From positions 1-6,451 of the forward strand of contig JBDKGV010000200.1 in the NCBI GenBank assembly GCA_039798005.1: a stretch of 6,451 nt of DNA, given 5' to 3'. Positions 1 through 5,354 of this stretch are shown one piece after another (the first letter of the stretch is position 1; the number at the start of each line of letters is the position of its first letter). The notes under the pieces were generated by a model that saw only the letters and a list, made by a program, of their open reading frames with translations, made no database searches and was not told the DNA's origin. This DNA comes from JBDKGV01 sp039798005. GTDB taxonomy: Bacteria > Fibrobacterota > Fibrobacteria > UBA5070. The position numbers and the translations under genes are program-made.

Positions 1-2
1 TC

Positions 3-1508
3 GAGGCGAACACCCCGCATCTGCGTCCCTTTTGGCTGACACAGCCCTTAAGGGTCGGAGCACGCACCTTGTCTGGCCCCATGCCGGGTTGGGATGTTTC
101 TGATGGTGACGGGGATGCCCGGGTACCGCAGGCTAAAGCCGTGGAGCACTGGCACGGAAGTGCGTCGGCTTCTTTGCTGGCCACAAGGCTTCTGGCCTCG
201 CTGGGTGCGCAGGCGGGTGAGAAGGTGAAATTCCTGCCGATCAAGGCCCTTTCGGACGTGGCGACCCGTCCCGACATGTCCCAAGGCTACGAAGGGATTC
301 GTCTGGCCTCCCATGCCAAGGCGGACATCATCGTGTGCGCGTGGTCGGGAGGCACTCCGACACAAGAACAGAAGGATATCGTACGAGCTGCGGTGGCTCA
401 AGGGGCCCTGGTAATCGCATCGGCGGGCAATGGGGGATTTCGGACCGCACAGTTTCCGGGGAGTCTCCCGGGTGTCCTCTGTGTGGGTGCGGTGGATTCC
501 TCGGGGCACAAGCTCTGGACCTCCAGCCAAGGTGATTGGGTGAGCATGGCGGCGCGCGGCGATTCGATCTCCGTTTCTGTAGCGCCGCTTTTGCAGCAGC
601 GGGTCTTTTTTGCCAAGACATCCAGAGCGGCCGTGGAGGTCGCTGCGGTGGCGGCAAGCCTCAAGGCCCTGCGACCGAATTTGACCTCGGCAGACATCCG
701 CCGCCTTCTGATGGCCTCCTCGCGTCCCTTGGAAACGACAGACCCGTCGCTTGTCGGTGGTTTGGGGGCTGGAGAGTTGGATGCAGAGGCCGCCATGCGG
801 ATGGTTGGCGCAAAGATCACGAACCATGATCCTCGCCACCCTGCGGGCATCTTGCGGCCCTCCAAGAGTCAGGAAACGTGGGCCATCGAGCCCTTGGGGG
901 GCTATCGGGAACTGCGGTTGCAGGCTTTGGGCAAGCTTCCTGCAAAAGGGACCTTGGAAGTTCTCGATTCGGGAAAAATTCTCTGGAAAGGCCCGCTGAA
1001 GGGAATTGGCGATGGGTTTCGAGTGATGGCTTCCCGTGCGGTGATCCGTTGGAAAGGACCTGTGGGCGACTGGAGACTGGAGTACCGGATGATCGGCATC
1101 GATTCCAGCACGCTTTATTGCCAGGGGACCCAGACCCTGAACCAGGACTCGGGAACCATCGAAGACGGATCGGGAAATTCCCCCTATGCCCACGACTGCG
1201 ACTGCAAGTGGCAAGTGAAGACCAAGCCGGGAACTCGTGTACAGGTGGACTTCAGTCAAATGAGCACCCAAGGAAATCTTGATCAAGTGCATCTCTTCAA
1301 TGGCACGACCACTCAGCAGATGCAGTTGCTTGCCATGTTCAGTGGGCAGACCTTGCCACCGGCCATCGTCACTCCGTCCAACGAACTGTTGGTGTGGTTC
1401 GTGACGGCTCATACGGGAACCGGTCAAGGCTGGCGGATGCACTGGCGAGCGGTTCCGGAATCCACTCCTATGGGGCTTGTCGATCCTCCGCCGGGTCAAA
1501 TCCCATGA
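3..1508 (+). CDS. Subtilisin-like (S8) serine protease with C-terminal CUB-like domain, 5'-partial
   Basis: Probable secreted endopeptidase. The frame is open to the left edge, and the residues before the first start-like codon (TTG at 69) already fit a subtilase, so the gene begins outside the window and 69 is not its start. The linker GWDVSDGDGDA is typical of the stretch between the catalytic Asp and His of S8 enzymes; the Asp itself is upstream of the window. The catalytic His is the HG codon at 153 (EHWHGSASAS). The oxyanion-hole Asn is at 429 (ASAGNGG), and the nucleophile Ser is at 621 (AKTSRAAVEVAA), followed by the usual helix ending in LRPNLTSADIRRLL. The Ser motif departs from the family consensus GTSMAxPHVAG. 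After a linker of about 130 residues, roughly 1116-1470 encodes a CUB-like beta-sandwich: Cys at 1119, the HDCDCKW block, LDQVHLFNG, then SNELLVWFVTAHTGTGQGW. The product ends in a Pro-rich tail without an obvious sorting domain. Subtilase fold is confident; activity is uncertain. Confidence 0.85.
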   Translation, partial: EANTPHLRPFWLTQPLRVGARTLSGPMPGWDVSDGDGDARVPQAKAVEHWHGSASASLLATRLLASLGAQAGEKVKFLPIKALSDVATRPDMSQGYEGIRLASHAKADIIVCAWSGGTPTQEQKDIVRAAVAQGALVIASAGNGGFRTAQFPGSLPGVLCVGAVDSSGHKLWTSSQGDWVSMAARGDSISVSVAPLLQQRVFFAKTSRAAVEVAAVAASLKALRPNLTSADIRRLLMASSRPLETTDPSLVGGLGAGELDAEAAMRMVGAKITNHDPRHPAGILRPSKSQETWAIEPLGGYRELRLQALGKLPAKGTLEVLDSGKILWKGPLKGIGDGFRVMASRAVIRWKGPVGDWRLEYRMIGIDSSTLYCQGTQTLNQDSGTIEDGSGNSPYAHDCDCKWQVKTKPGTRVQVDFSQMSTQGNLDQVHLFNGTTTQQMQLLAMFSGQTLPPAIVTPSNELLVWFVTAHTGTGQGWRMHWRAVPESTPMGLVDPPPGQIP

Positions 1509-1574
1509 CTCCCCCCATTGCATCACAAGGACCTTTGCTCATCTCGAAACAAATCGTCCAGACATTGAGAGATC

Positions 1575-1580
1575 AGGAAG
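1575..1580 (+). promoter_or_regulatory. Shine-Dalgarno-like AGGAAG before the short upstream ORF
   Basis: AGGAAG lies six bases before the ATG at 1587. It is a better match to the ribosome-binding consensus than the site in front of the MBG protein start, and it is the main argument that the 15-codon ORF might be translated. Confidence 0.4.
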
Positions 1581-1586
1581 ACGCAA

Positions 1587-1634
1587 ATGAAGCCGAATTC
1601 CTCCAAACACCCGCACCAAGGGCTTTCCACATGA
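1587..1634 (+). CDS. Possible 15-residue leader peptide upstream of the MBG-repeat protein
   Basis: A short ORF reading MKPNSSKHPHQGLST starts at an ATG with a well-spaced AGGAAG and stops at TGA 1632-1634. The stop overlaps the ATG at 1631 of the next gene in an ATGA arrangement. It sits in the 122-nt spacer after the subtilase gene. If translated, it would deliver terminating ribosomes onto the signal-peptide gene, coupling the two. The peptide has no recognisable domain and is not hydrophobic enough to be a signal sequence. It could equally be chance: ORFs of this size are common, and only the ribosome site plus the exact overlap support it. Confidence 0.3.
   Translation: MKPNSSKHPHQGLST
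1618..1622 (+). promoter_or_regulatory. Ribosome-binding site AAGGG that selects the start at 1631
   Basis: AAGGG lies eight bases before the ATG at 1631. That ATG opens directly into a signal peptide, whereas in-frame candidates further upstream (ATG 1505, GTG 1394) would add non-hydrophobic residues in front of it. The site therefore decides the start. Confidence 0.55.
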
Positions 1635-3697
1635 TTTCCCGAACCATCAAACGTGGCGTGATCGCCGGCGGGCTAGTGGCATCGCTTTCCTTTGCGGCAA
1701 CGGTCGAGTGGCAACAGGCCGGCGGCTTCTTGGGCCAAGCTCCAGGTCTCTTGGGACTGGTGGGCCAAGGTTATCTCACGCCCTTGGAATCGTCGGACAA
1801 GGGAAATGTACAGGCGGGGTTCTTGGCGCACCACCTGCTCAAGAACAACATCCCTGAGGTGGCCGTGGCACGCGGGGACTTGAGCAAACCTTCGGGCTTT
1901 GCAAGCACCTCGCTTTCAGTGCCAGATGACTTCTTCGATCTCGATGGGGATGCCCTCACCTATTCAGTCACCTGCGATGCCGGTTTGACATGCTCCATCG
2001 AGGATGGCAACACGCTGCATCTGTCGGGTGTGCCGCGATCGGCGGGAACTGCTTCCGTGCATCTCAAGGCGACGGACCAAGCGGGCAGCGAGGTGGTCAA
2101 CACCTTCGTTGTGACTCAGAACCGCACTGACTTTGCGGATCTGGCTGCGGATACCCTCAAGACCTACGGAGATGCGGTGATTTCGCTTACCACCTCGGCG
2201 ACTTCGGGGGAAGCCGTGACCGTGGCCAGTTCCGATCCGATCATCGCGCGAGTCAAGGGAAGCTCGGTCGAATTCCTCAGAGTGGGAACGGTTTGGCTGA
2301 TTGCCACGAGCCCCGTGGGGGATACCGTCCGTCAATCGTTGCGTATCACCCCGAAGACGATTTCTGTCACAGCCAATGCCCAGACGAAGGTCTACGGTTC
2401 GATGGACCCTGTGCTGTCCTACGTGAAGAGCGATCTTCTGGCTGGCGATACTTTGGCTGGCAGCCTGTCTCGCCTCGGAGGTGAGTCGATCGGAAAGTAC
2501 GCGATCGGGCAGGGAACCTTGTCCCATCCGAACTACGCGATTGCGTTCACGGGCTCGGATCTTGTGATCACGCCGAAGTCGGTGAACGTGGTTGTGGGAT
2601 CCGTCACGAAGGTGTACGGCGAAACCGACCCGACCTTCCCCTACACGTTGGATGGCGTGCCCAATGGCGCGATCGATCCGGCTCTTCTGAGTGCGGGCAT
2701 CGTGCGCATTCGTGGCGAGAACGTGGGAACGTATCCGATCGGATCGGGCACGACGGCGATCGGGAACTTCGTGGTGAACTACGTGGGCTCGGAACTGACC
2801 ATTACCCCGAAGCCAGTTTCTGTCACGGCGGAGGCGAAGTCCATGGTCTACGGCGCGGCGGCTCCTGCGCTGACCTACACGCAGACCGGTTTGCTGGAGG
2901 GCGATGTCCTCACGGGTGAACTGGCTCGCACGGTTGGTGACAAGGTCGGCACCTATCCGATCTCGGTGGGCACGATCGCTGCAGGCAGCAACTACAAGCT
3001 TGTCTACACGGGTGCGGATTTCACGGTGACTCCGGCCAAGCTGAAGATCCTGGCGAGCAACGCCACAAAGCTTGTGACGGATGCCGATCCTGTCTTCACG
3101 GCCAAGTACAGCGGCTTTGTGAACGGTGAGACTCCCTCGGTGGTGACGGGTCTTGTGCTCACTCGCGCGCCGGGAACCGTGCCGGGGACGTACGCGATCA
3201 CGCCTTCGGGTGCGGTTGCCGAGAACTACTCCATCACCTTCGTGAACGGGACTCTGACGATCACCGAGCCGACGACGAACATCACGGCCAAGCTGCGTCG
3301 CCCGGTGTCGAAGCTTCTGGAAGCCCGCGTTCCTAGCACCTTTGCCCGTCCGTCCTTGAACGGTGGCCGTGGCGATGTGGGCTTGAACGTGCCGGGTTGC
3401 GACCCGTACACCTGCCTCTCGGTGGATGTGTTGCTTCCGCAGTCGGGCGAAGTGTCGGTCTCGATCTTCGACAACCTCGGCGTGCCGGTGATCCTGTGGT
3501 GCCAGGTCGTGAGCGATGTCGAACTCGCCTCCTTGCCCAAGACCGAAGATGGCCGCCACGTGGCGCGCCTGACCTGGAACCTGCGCAGCGAGAGTGGGCG
3601 TGCCGTACCGGAAGGCGTGTACCTCTGGAAGCTGGAAGCACGCCTGAAGGACGGCACCAAGCTTGAGAACGTCTACAAGCTGGGCGTGAAGAAGTAA
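1631..3697 (+). CDS. Secreted multidomain surface protein with four MBG repeats and FlgD-like C-terminal domain
   Basis: Exported protein of 688 residues, probably cell-surface and adhesive or structural; no enzymatic domain is visible. Residues 1-23 form a signal peptide (MISRTIKR, then a hydrophobic GVIAGGLVASLSFAA core). Residues about 74-164 look like a cadherin/dystroglycan-type Ig fold, with the acidic turn FFDLDGDALTY and a nearby Cys pair (C115, C121). Residues about 167-239 resemble a bacterial Ig-like module. Four MBG repeats of 74-78 residues follow at about 243-316, 317-394, 395-469 and 470-545. They share the pattern sVTA.a..KvYG..dP.l.Y, then VGtYpI..Gt, then NY...ytGs.LtITPk; the fourth is most divergent (KLVTDADP replaces KVYG). 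Residues 595-688 form a FlgD-like Ig domain (SGEVSVSIFDNLG, TWNLRSESGRAVPEGVYLWKLEA), a type often found at the C-terminus of exported proteins of FCB bacteria and possibly a sorting or anchoring signal. The start is chosen from the signal peptide. Domain calls are by pattern recognition. Confidence 0.85.
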   Translation: MISRTIKRGVIAGGLVASLSFAATVEWQQAGGFLGQAPGLLGLVGQGYLTPLESSDKGNVQAGFLAHHLLKNNIPEVAVARGDLSKPSGFASTSLSVPDDFFDLDGDALTYSVTCDAGLTCSIEDGNTLHLSGVPRSAGTASVHLKATDQAGSEVVNTFVVTQNRTDFADLAADTLKTYGDAVISLTTSATSGEAVTVASSDPIIARVKGSSVEFLRVGTVWLIATSPVGDTVRQSLRITPKTISVTANAQTKVYGSMDPVLSYVKSDLLAGDTLAGSLSRLGGESIGKYAIGQGTLSHPNYAIAFTGSDLVITPKSVNVVVGSVTKVYGETDPTFPYTLDGVPNGAIDPALLSAGIVRIRGENVGTYPIGSGTTAIGNFVVNYVGSELTITPKPVSVTAEAKSMVYGAAAPALTYTQTGLLEGDVLTGELARTVGDKVGTYPISVGTIAAGSNYKLVYTGADFTVTPAKLKILASNATKLVTDADPVFTAKYSGFVNGETPSVVTGLVLTRAPGTVPGTYAITPSGAVAENYSITFVNGTLTITEPTTNITAKLRRPVSKLLEARVPSTFARPSLNGGRGDVGLNVPGCDPYTCLSVDVLLPQSGEVSVSIFDNLGVPVILWCQVVSDVELASLPKTEDGRHVARLTWNLRSESGRAVPEGVYLWKLEARLKDGTKLENVYKLGVKK
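2357..3265 (+). repeat. Four tandem MBG-domain repeats within the surface protein
   Basis: Units begin at 2357, 2579, 2813 and 3038. They are clear at protein level (recurrent KVYG or VYG near the start, GTYPI in the middle, ITPK at the boundary) but are not near-identical in DNA. They therefore look like old duplications rather than a recently expanded or slipping array. MBG domains occur in long extracellular bacterial proteins and are thought to act as spacer or adhesive modules. Confidence 0.8.
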
Positions 3698-3702
3698 CGT
3701 AA

Positions 3703-3723
3703 AGACGCCCCGGCGGGGCGTCT
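3703..3723 (+). other. GC-rich perfect hairpin just after the MBG protein stop
   Basis: AGACGCCCC (3703-3711) and GGGGCGTCT (3715-3723) are perfect 9-bp arms around a GGC loop, starting six bases after the TAA. There is no T-run on the + strand side, so it is not a canonical intrinsic terminator; on the opposite strand it is followed only by a short TTT. It may protect the mRNA 3' end or assist the terminator about 40 bases downstream. Confidence 0.6.
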
Positions 3724-3761
3724 CACCGGGATGCCCTGATCGCGGGGACGCTTGGAACGAT

Positions 3762-3792
3762 GGGCGGTGGCCGAAAAGTCATCGCCCTTTTT
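3762..3792 (+). terminator. Rho-independent terminator of the + strand genes
   Basis: GGGCGGTGGC (3762-3771) pairs with GTCATCGCCC (3778-3787) over ten base pairs, two of them G-U wobbles in RNA, around the loop CGAAAA. Five Ts follow immediately at 3788-3792. Because of the wobbles the stem is less perfect as DNA than as + strand RNA, which fits termination of the MBG protein transcript about 65 bases after its stop codon. Confidence 0.75.
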
Positions 3793-3970
3793 CGTGAGTT
3801 CCTTGGCGCTGGAATCTCCTTGAGCCTACTTCCCCGAAGATCTCTGGGGGCTTTGAGACTGCTGGTCAGTAAATGCCTCGCACGTTGCTGCGGGGTTGTT
3901 GCGGTATATGGCAGATAGGCCCTCGACTAGAATCGGCGCAATCCCGGACTAAGGTGGTCGACTGACGGCT
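3793..3970. other. Convergent non-coding spacer, left part
   Basis: No convincing gene lies here. Visible structure is limited to a short hairpin CCTCGCA/TGCGGGG at 3876-3882 and 3889-3895 (one G-U pair), an imperfect palindrome centred on AGATCT at about 3832-3849, and two copies of TCGACT (one near 3923, one near 3957). Since both flanking gene groups end towards this stretch, no promoter is required. No tRNA or known RNA family was recognised. Confidence 0.5.
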
Positions 3971-4081
3971 AAGCGCAATACTGTTCAGATTGTCCAACAC
4001 ATCCTCGATCATCCTTCGAGACGCCCATAATATGGGCTCCTCAGGACGAGCGGAGAATGATTTCCGAACAGTATTGCCCTT
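3971..4081. repeat. 111-bp inverted-repeat element with REP-like palindromic core (MITE/REP candidate)
   Basis: The ends are 19-bp inverted repeats matching at 17 positions: AAGCGCAATACTGTTCAGA at 3971-3989, and its inverse at 4063-4081, including an uninterrupted 11-bp CAATACTGTTC. Inside lie the palindrome GCCCATA-A-TATGGGC (4023-4037), a CTCGA/TCGAG hairpin (4004-4020) and a 5-bp inner match ATCAT (4008-4012) with ATGAT (4057-4061). The flanks of the core, CCTTCGAGACG on the left and CTCCTCAGGACGAG on the right, resemble, from memory, extragenic palindromes common in alphaproteobacteria and some other phyla. It contains no ORF of its own, and I see no clean target-site duplication. A non-autonomous mobile element is the best reading; a folded RNA is the alternative. 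Confidence 0.6.
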
Positions 4082-4115
4082 CGGTTGATTCCGTATGCCG
4101 AAAATCGAAGGCACG

Positions 4116-4151
4116 AAAAAGCCCTCCACCGCGATGCGGGGGAGGGCTTTT
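4116..4151 (-). terminator. Rho-independent terminator of the ftsY-trx operon
   Basis: Arms 4117-4127 (AAAAGCCCTCC) and 4141-4151 pair over 11 bp; after a single mismatch CCGC (4129-4132) pairs with GCGG (4136-4139) around a GAT loop. On the - strand the stem is followed by TTTTT (complement of 4116-4120), 22 bases past the stop codon of the last gene. T-runs on both sides mean it could also stop + strand transcripts. Confidence 0.9.
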
Positions 4152-4165
4152 GACAGGAACTGTCA
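4151..4165 (-). other. Small perfect hairpin between the last stop codon and the terminator
   Basis: TGACAG and CTGTCA form 6-bp arms around GAA, seven bases after the exported thioredoxin stop and abutting the terminator stem, with which it shares base 4151. It may simply be chance or contribute to mRNA 3'-end structure. Confidence 0.4.
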
Positions 4166-4172
4166 GGGAAGA

Positions 4173-4715
4173 TCACTCCTTGGGAGCGTTCTTCTCGTAC
4201 CAGGATTCGAAGTCCACGCCCTTGTCCAACGAGCCCGAGGCGTCGTAGGCAAGCACGGCTTCCAGCAGGGCCTTCATCTGGTTCGCCGGGAGGTAGCTGG
4301 AGATGCGTGCCAGCTCCTTGCGGTCCGGGCGCAGGAAAAGGAGGGTGGGGAAGCCACGGATCCCGAAGCCTTGAGCGATCGAGGCTTCGGAGACGGCCTT
4401 CTTGGGTGGCCAGCGAACTGTGGATTCGCTTTCGCCATCCAGCCGCGCTGAGGAGAACTTGCTGGCCAGGAGCTTGGCCACGGCCGGGTCGCGGAAGGTG
4501 GTCGCGTCCATCTTGCGGCAGTAGCCGCACCATGGAGCATGCACCATCACGAAGACCGGACGCTTGGTCTTGATCCCCTCATCCAACGCGTCGTCGAGCT
4601 TCTTCCAGGCCACGGAACTGCCGGCGGTCGCCGTGGTCTGAGGACCGTATTCGGCGGCAAGACCGGCAGTGGACAGTGCCAAGACGAGGCCAAGGAACAG
4701 GCTCGATGCGCGCAT
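4173..4715 (-). CDS. Exported thioredoxin-fold protein (thioredoxin_7-like, WCGYC)
   Basis: Protein of 180 residues with a thioredoxin fold, likely a periplasmic or extracytoplasmic thiol-disulfide oxidoreductase or reductase partner. Residues 1-21 form a signal peptide with a hydrophobic FLGLVLALSTAGLAA core. The active site is HAPWCGYCRKMD (C63 and C66), followed by TTFRDPAVAKLL, a pattern shared by thioredoxin_7-type and DsbD C-terminal-like domains; the cis-proline loop is GIRGFPTLLF (P123). The signal sequence lacks a lipobox Cys. ATG at 4715 is chosen because it forms a TGATG overlap with the trxA stop; a GTG one codon earlier (4718) is possible. No strong ribosome site precedes it, so expression probably depends on coupling to trxA. 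It is the last gene of the operon. The fold is certain, the physiological substrate unknown. Confidence 0.9.
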   Translation of the reverse strand: MRASSLFLGLVLALSTAGLAAEYGPQTTATAGSSVAWKKLDDALDEGIKTKRPVFVMVHAPWCGYCRKMDATTFRDPAVAKLLASKFSSARLDGESESTVRWPPKKAVSEASIAQGFGIRGFPTLLFLRPDRKELARISSYLPANQMKALLEAVLAYDASGSLDKGVDFESWYEKNAPKE

Positions 4716-5041
4716 CACAGGACCCGCAGGACCTGTTCGGAGATCTTGTCCTTGGGAAGGGCGCCAACCAATGTCGCGACGACCTCGCCACCCTTGAAGA
4801 CCATCAGGGTCGGGATGCTGCGGATGCCGAAGCGGGCGGCGGTGTCACCGGCCTCGTCGGTATTGAGCTTTCCGACCTTGACCTTGCCGACCCACTCGGT
4901 GGCAAGGGCTTCGACCGACGGGGCGAGCTGGCGGCAAGGGCCGCACCAAGGAGCCCAGAAATCCACAAGCACAGGAAGGTCGGACTTCACGACCTCGGCT
5001 TCAAAGTTTGCGTCCGTCAGTTCCAAGACGTTTGCTGACAT
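4715..5041 (-). CDS. trxA: Thioredoxin
   Basis: Cytoplasmic thioredoxin of 108 residues, the usual family length, reducing protein disulfides at the expense of thioredoxin reductase. The classical site WAPWCGPC is present (C33 and C36), as are the buried Asp of LVDFWAP (D27), the FGIRSIPTLMVF cis-proline loop (P77) and the closing G.LPKD.. helix region. There is no signal peptide. A ribosome site GGAGAG (complement of 5046-5051) precedes the ATG at 5041, so this gene can start independently even though its first 41 bases overlap the end of the lipoprotein gene in another frame. Its stop overlaps the start of the exported thioredoxin-like gene by one base. Nothing unusual is seen in the protein itself. 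Confidence 0.97.
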   Translation of the reverse strand: MSANVLELTDANFEAEVVKSDLPVLVDFWAPWCGPCRQLAPSVEALATEWVGKVKVGKLNTDEAGDTAARFGIRSIPTLMVFKGGEVVATLVGALPKDKISEQVLRVL

Positions 5042-5354
5042 TTTTCTCTCCGTTCGTTTGTGCGTATTCCCTGACTGTTTTCCAGAAAGGCAGCCAGTGG
5101 TCGGGGGACTTCTGGAGGGAGGCCACGCAACTGCGGACCTGCGCCAGGGTCATTCCTTCCTTGGCAAGCAGGGCCTGCCTTGCTGCCTTGGCCTTTTCCG
5201 GATCTCCGGCGAAGGTTTGGGATGCAATTCTCGACTGGGCAAACAACCTAGCAAATCGCGCTTCTTCGGGCGTGAGTTGCGGCTCCTTCTCCCAAGGCGT
5301 CTTGCAGGCGCCAAGGCAAAGGAGGATGCTCAGGCTCAAAAGGGCGCGCCTCAT
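5001..5354 (-). CDS. Small lipoprotein of unknown function (DUF4296-like architecture)
   Basis: Predicted lipoprotein of 117 residues. MRRALLSLSILLCLGAC is a lipoprotein signal with the lipid-carrying Cys at residue 17, so the mature protein should be membrane-anchored outside the inner membrane. The rest is helical and charged: PEEARFARLFAQSRIAS, then EKAKAARQALLAKEGMTLAQVRSCVASLQKSPDHWLPFWKTVREYAQ. A helix, a short loop and a 'start-of-helix then length-of-period' pattern recall small DUF4296-type lipoproteins of Bacteroidota, but this is a weak resemblance and no function follows. The start ATG forms an ATGA overlap with the ftsY stop, and its 3' end overlaps trxA by 41 bases, so it is locked into the operon. 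The same frame stays open upstream inside ftsY, but the lipoprotein signal fixes the start. Confidence 0.8.
   Translation of the reverse strand: MRRALLSLSILLCLGACKTPWEKEPQLTPEEARFARLFAQSRIASQTFAGDPEKAKAARQALLAKEGMTLAQVRSCVASLQKSPDHWLPFWKTVREYAQTNGEKNVSKRLGTDGRKL

Noticed and set aside
48..1526. 492-codon open frame on the - strand opposite the subtilase gene
   Set aside because: Composition rich in Arg, His, Ser and Pro without any domain, fully covered by a recognisable subtilase-CUB gene on the other strand; it is a codon-bias shadow of GC-rich DNA.
1394..1630. Extension of the MBG protein to GTG 1394 or to ATG 1505 (ATGA overlap with the subtilase stop)
   Set aside because: Both would place 42 or more polar residues ahead of an obvious signal peptide. 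The ATG at 1631 has its own AAGGG site. The ATG 1505 overlap is noted as the second-best start.
1964..3559. 531-codon open frame on the - strand opposite the MBG repeats
   Set aside because: Arg/His-rich periodic sequence mirrors the repeats on the + strand; no signal, motif or ribosome site supports it.
3971..4081. Reading the CAATACTGTTC / GAACAGTATTG arms as a repressor operator such as a LexA-type site
   Set aside because: The arms are about 80 bases apart, not adjacent, and lie between two gene 3' ends where no promoter is expected.
3793..4115. CRISPR array, tRNA or riboswitch in the spacer
   Set aside because: No regularly spaced direct repeats, no cloverleaf arms and no aptamer pattern recognised; both flanking genes end here, so a riboswitch would have nothing to control.
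3866..4129. 87-codon open frame on the - strand in the convergent spacer
   Set aside because: It starts with GTG inside the operon terminator, runs through the inverted-repeat element and shows no family features; not a credible gene.
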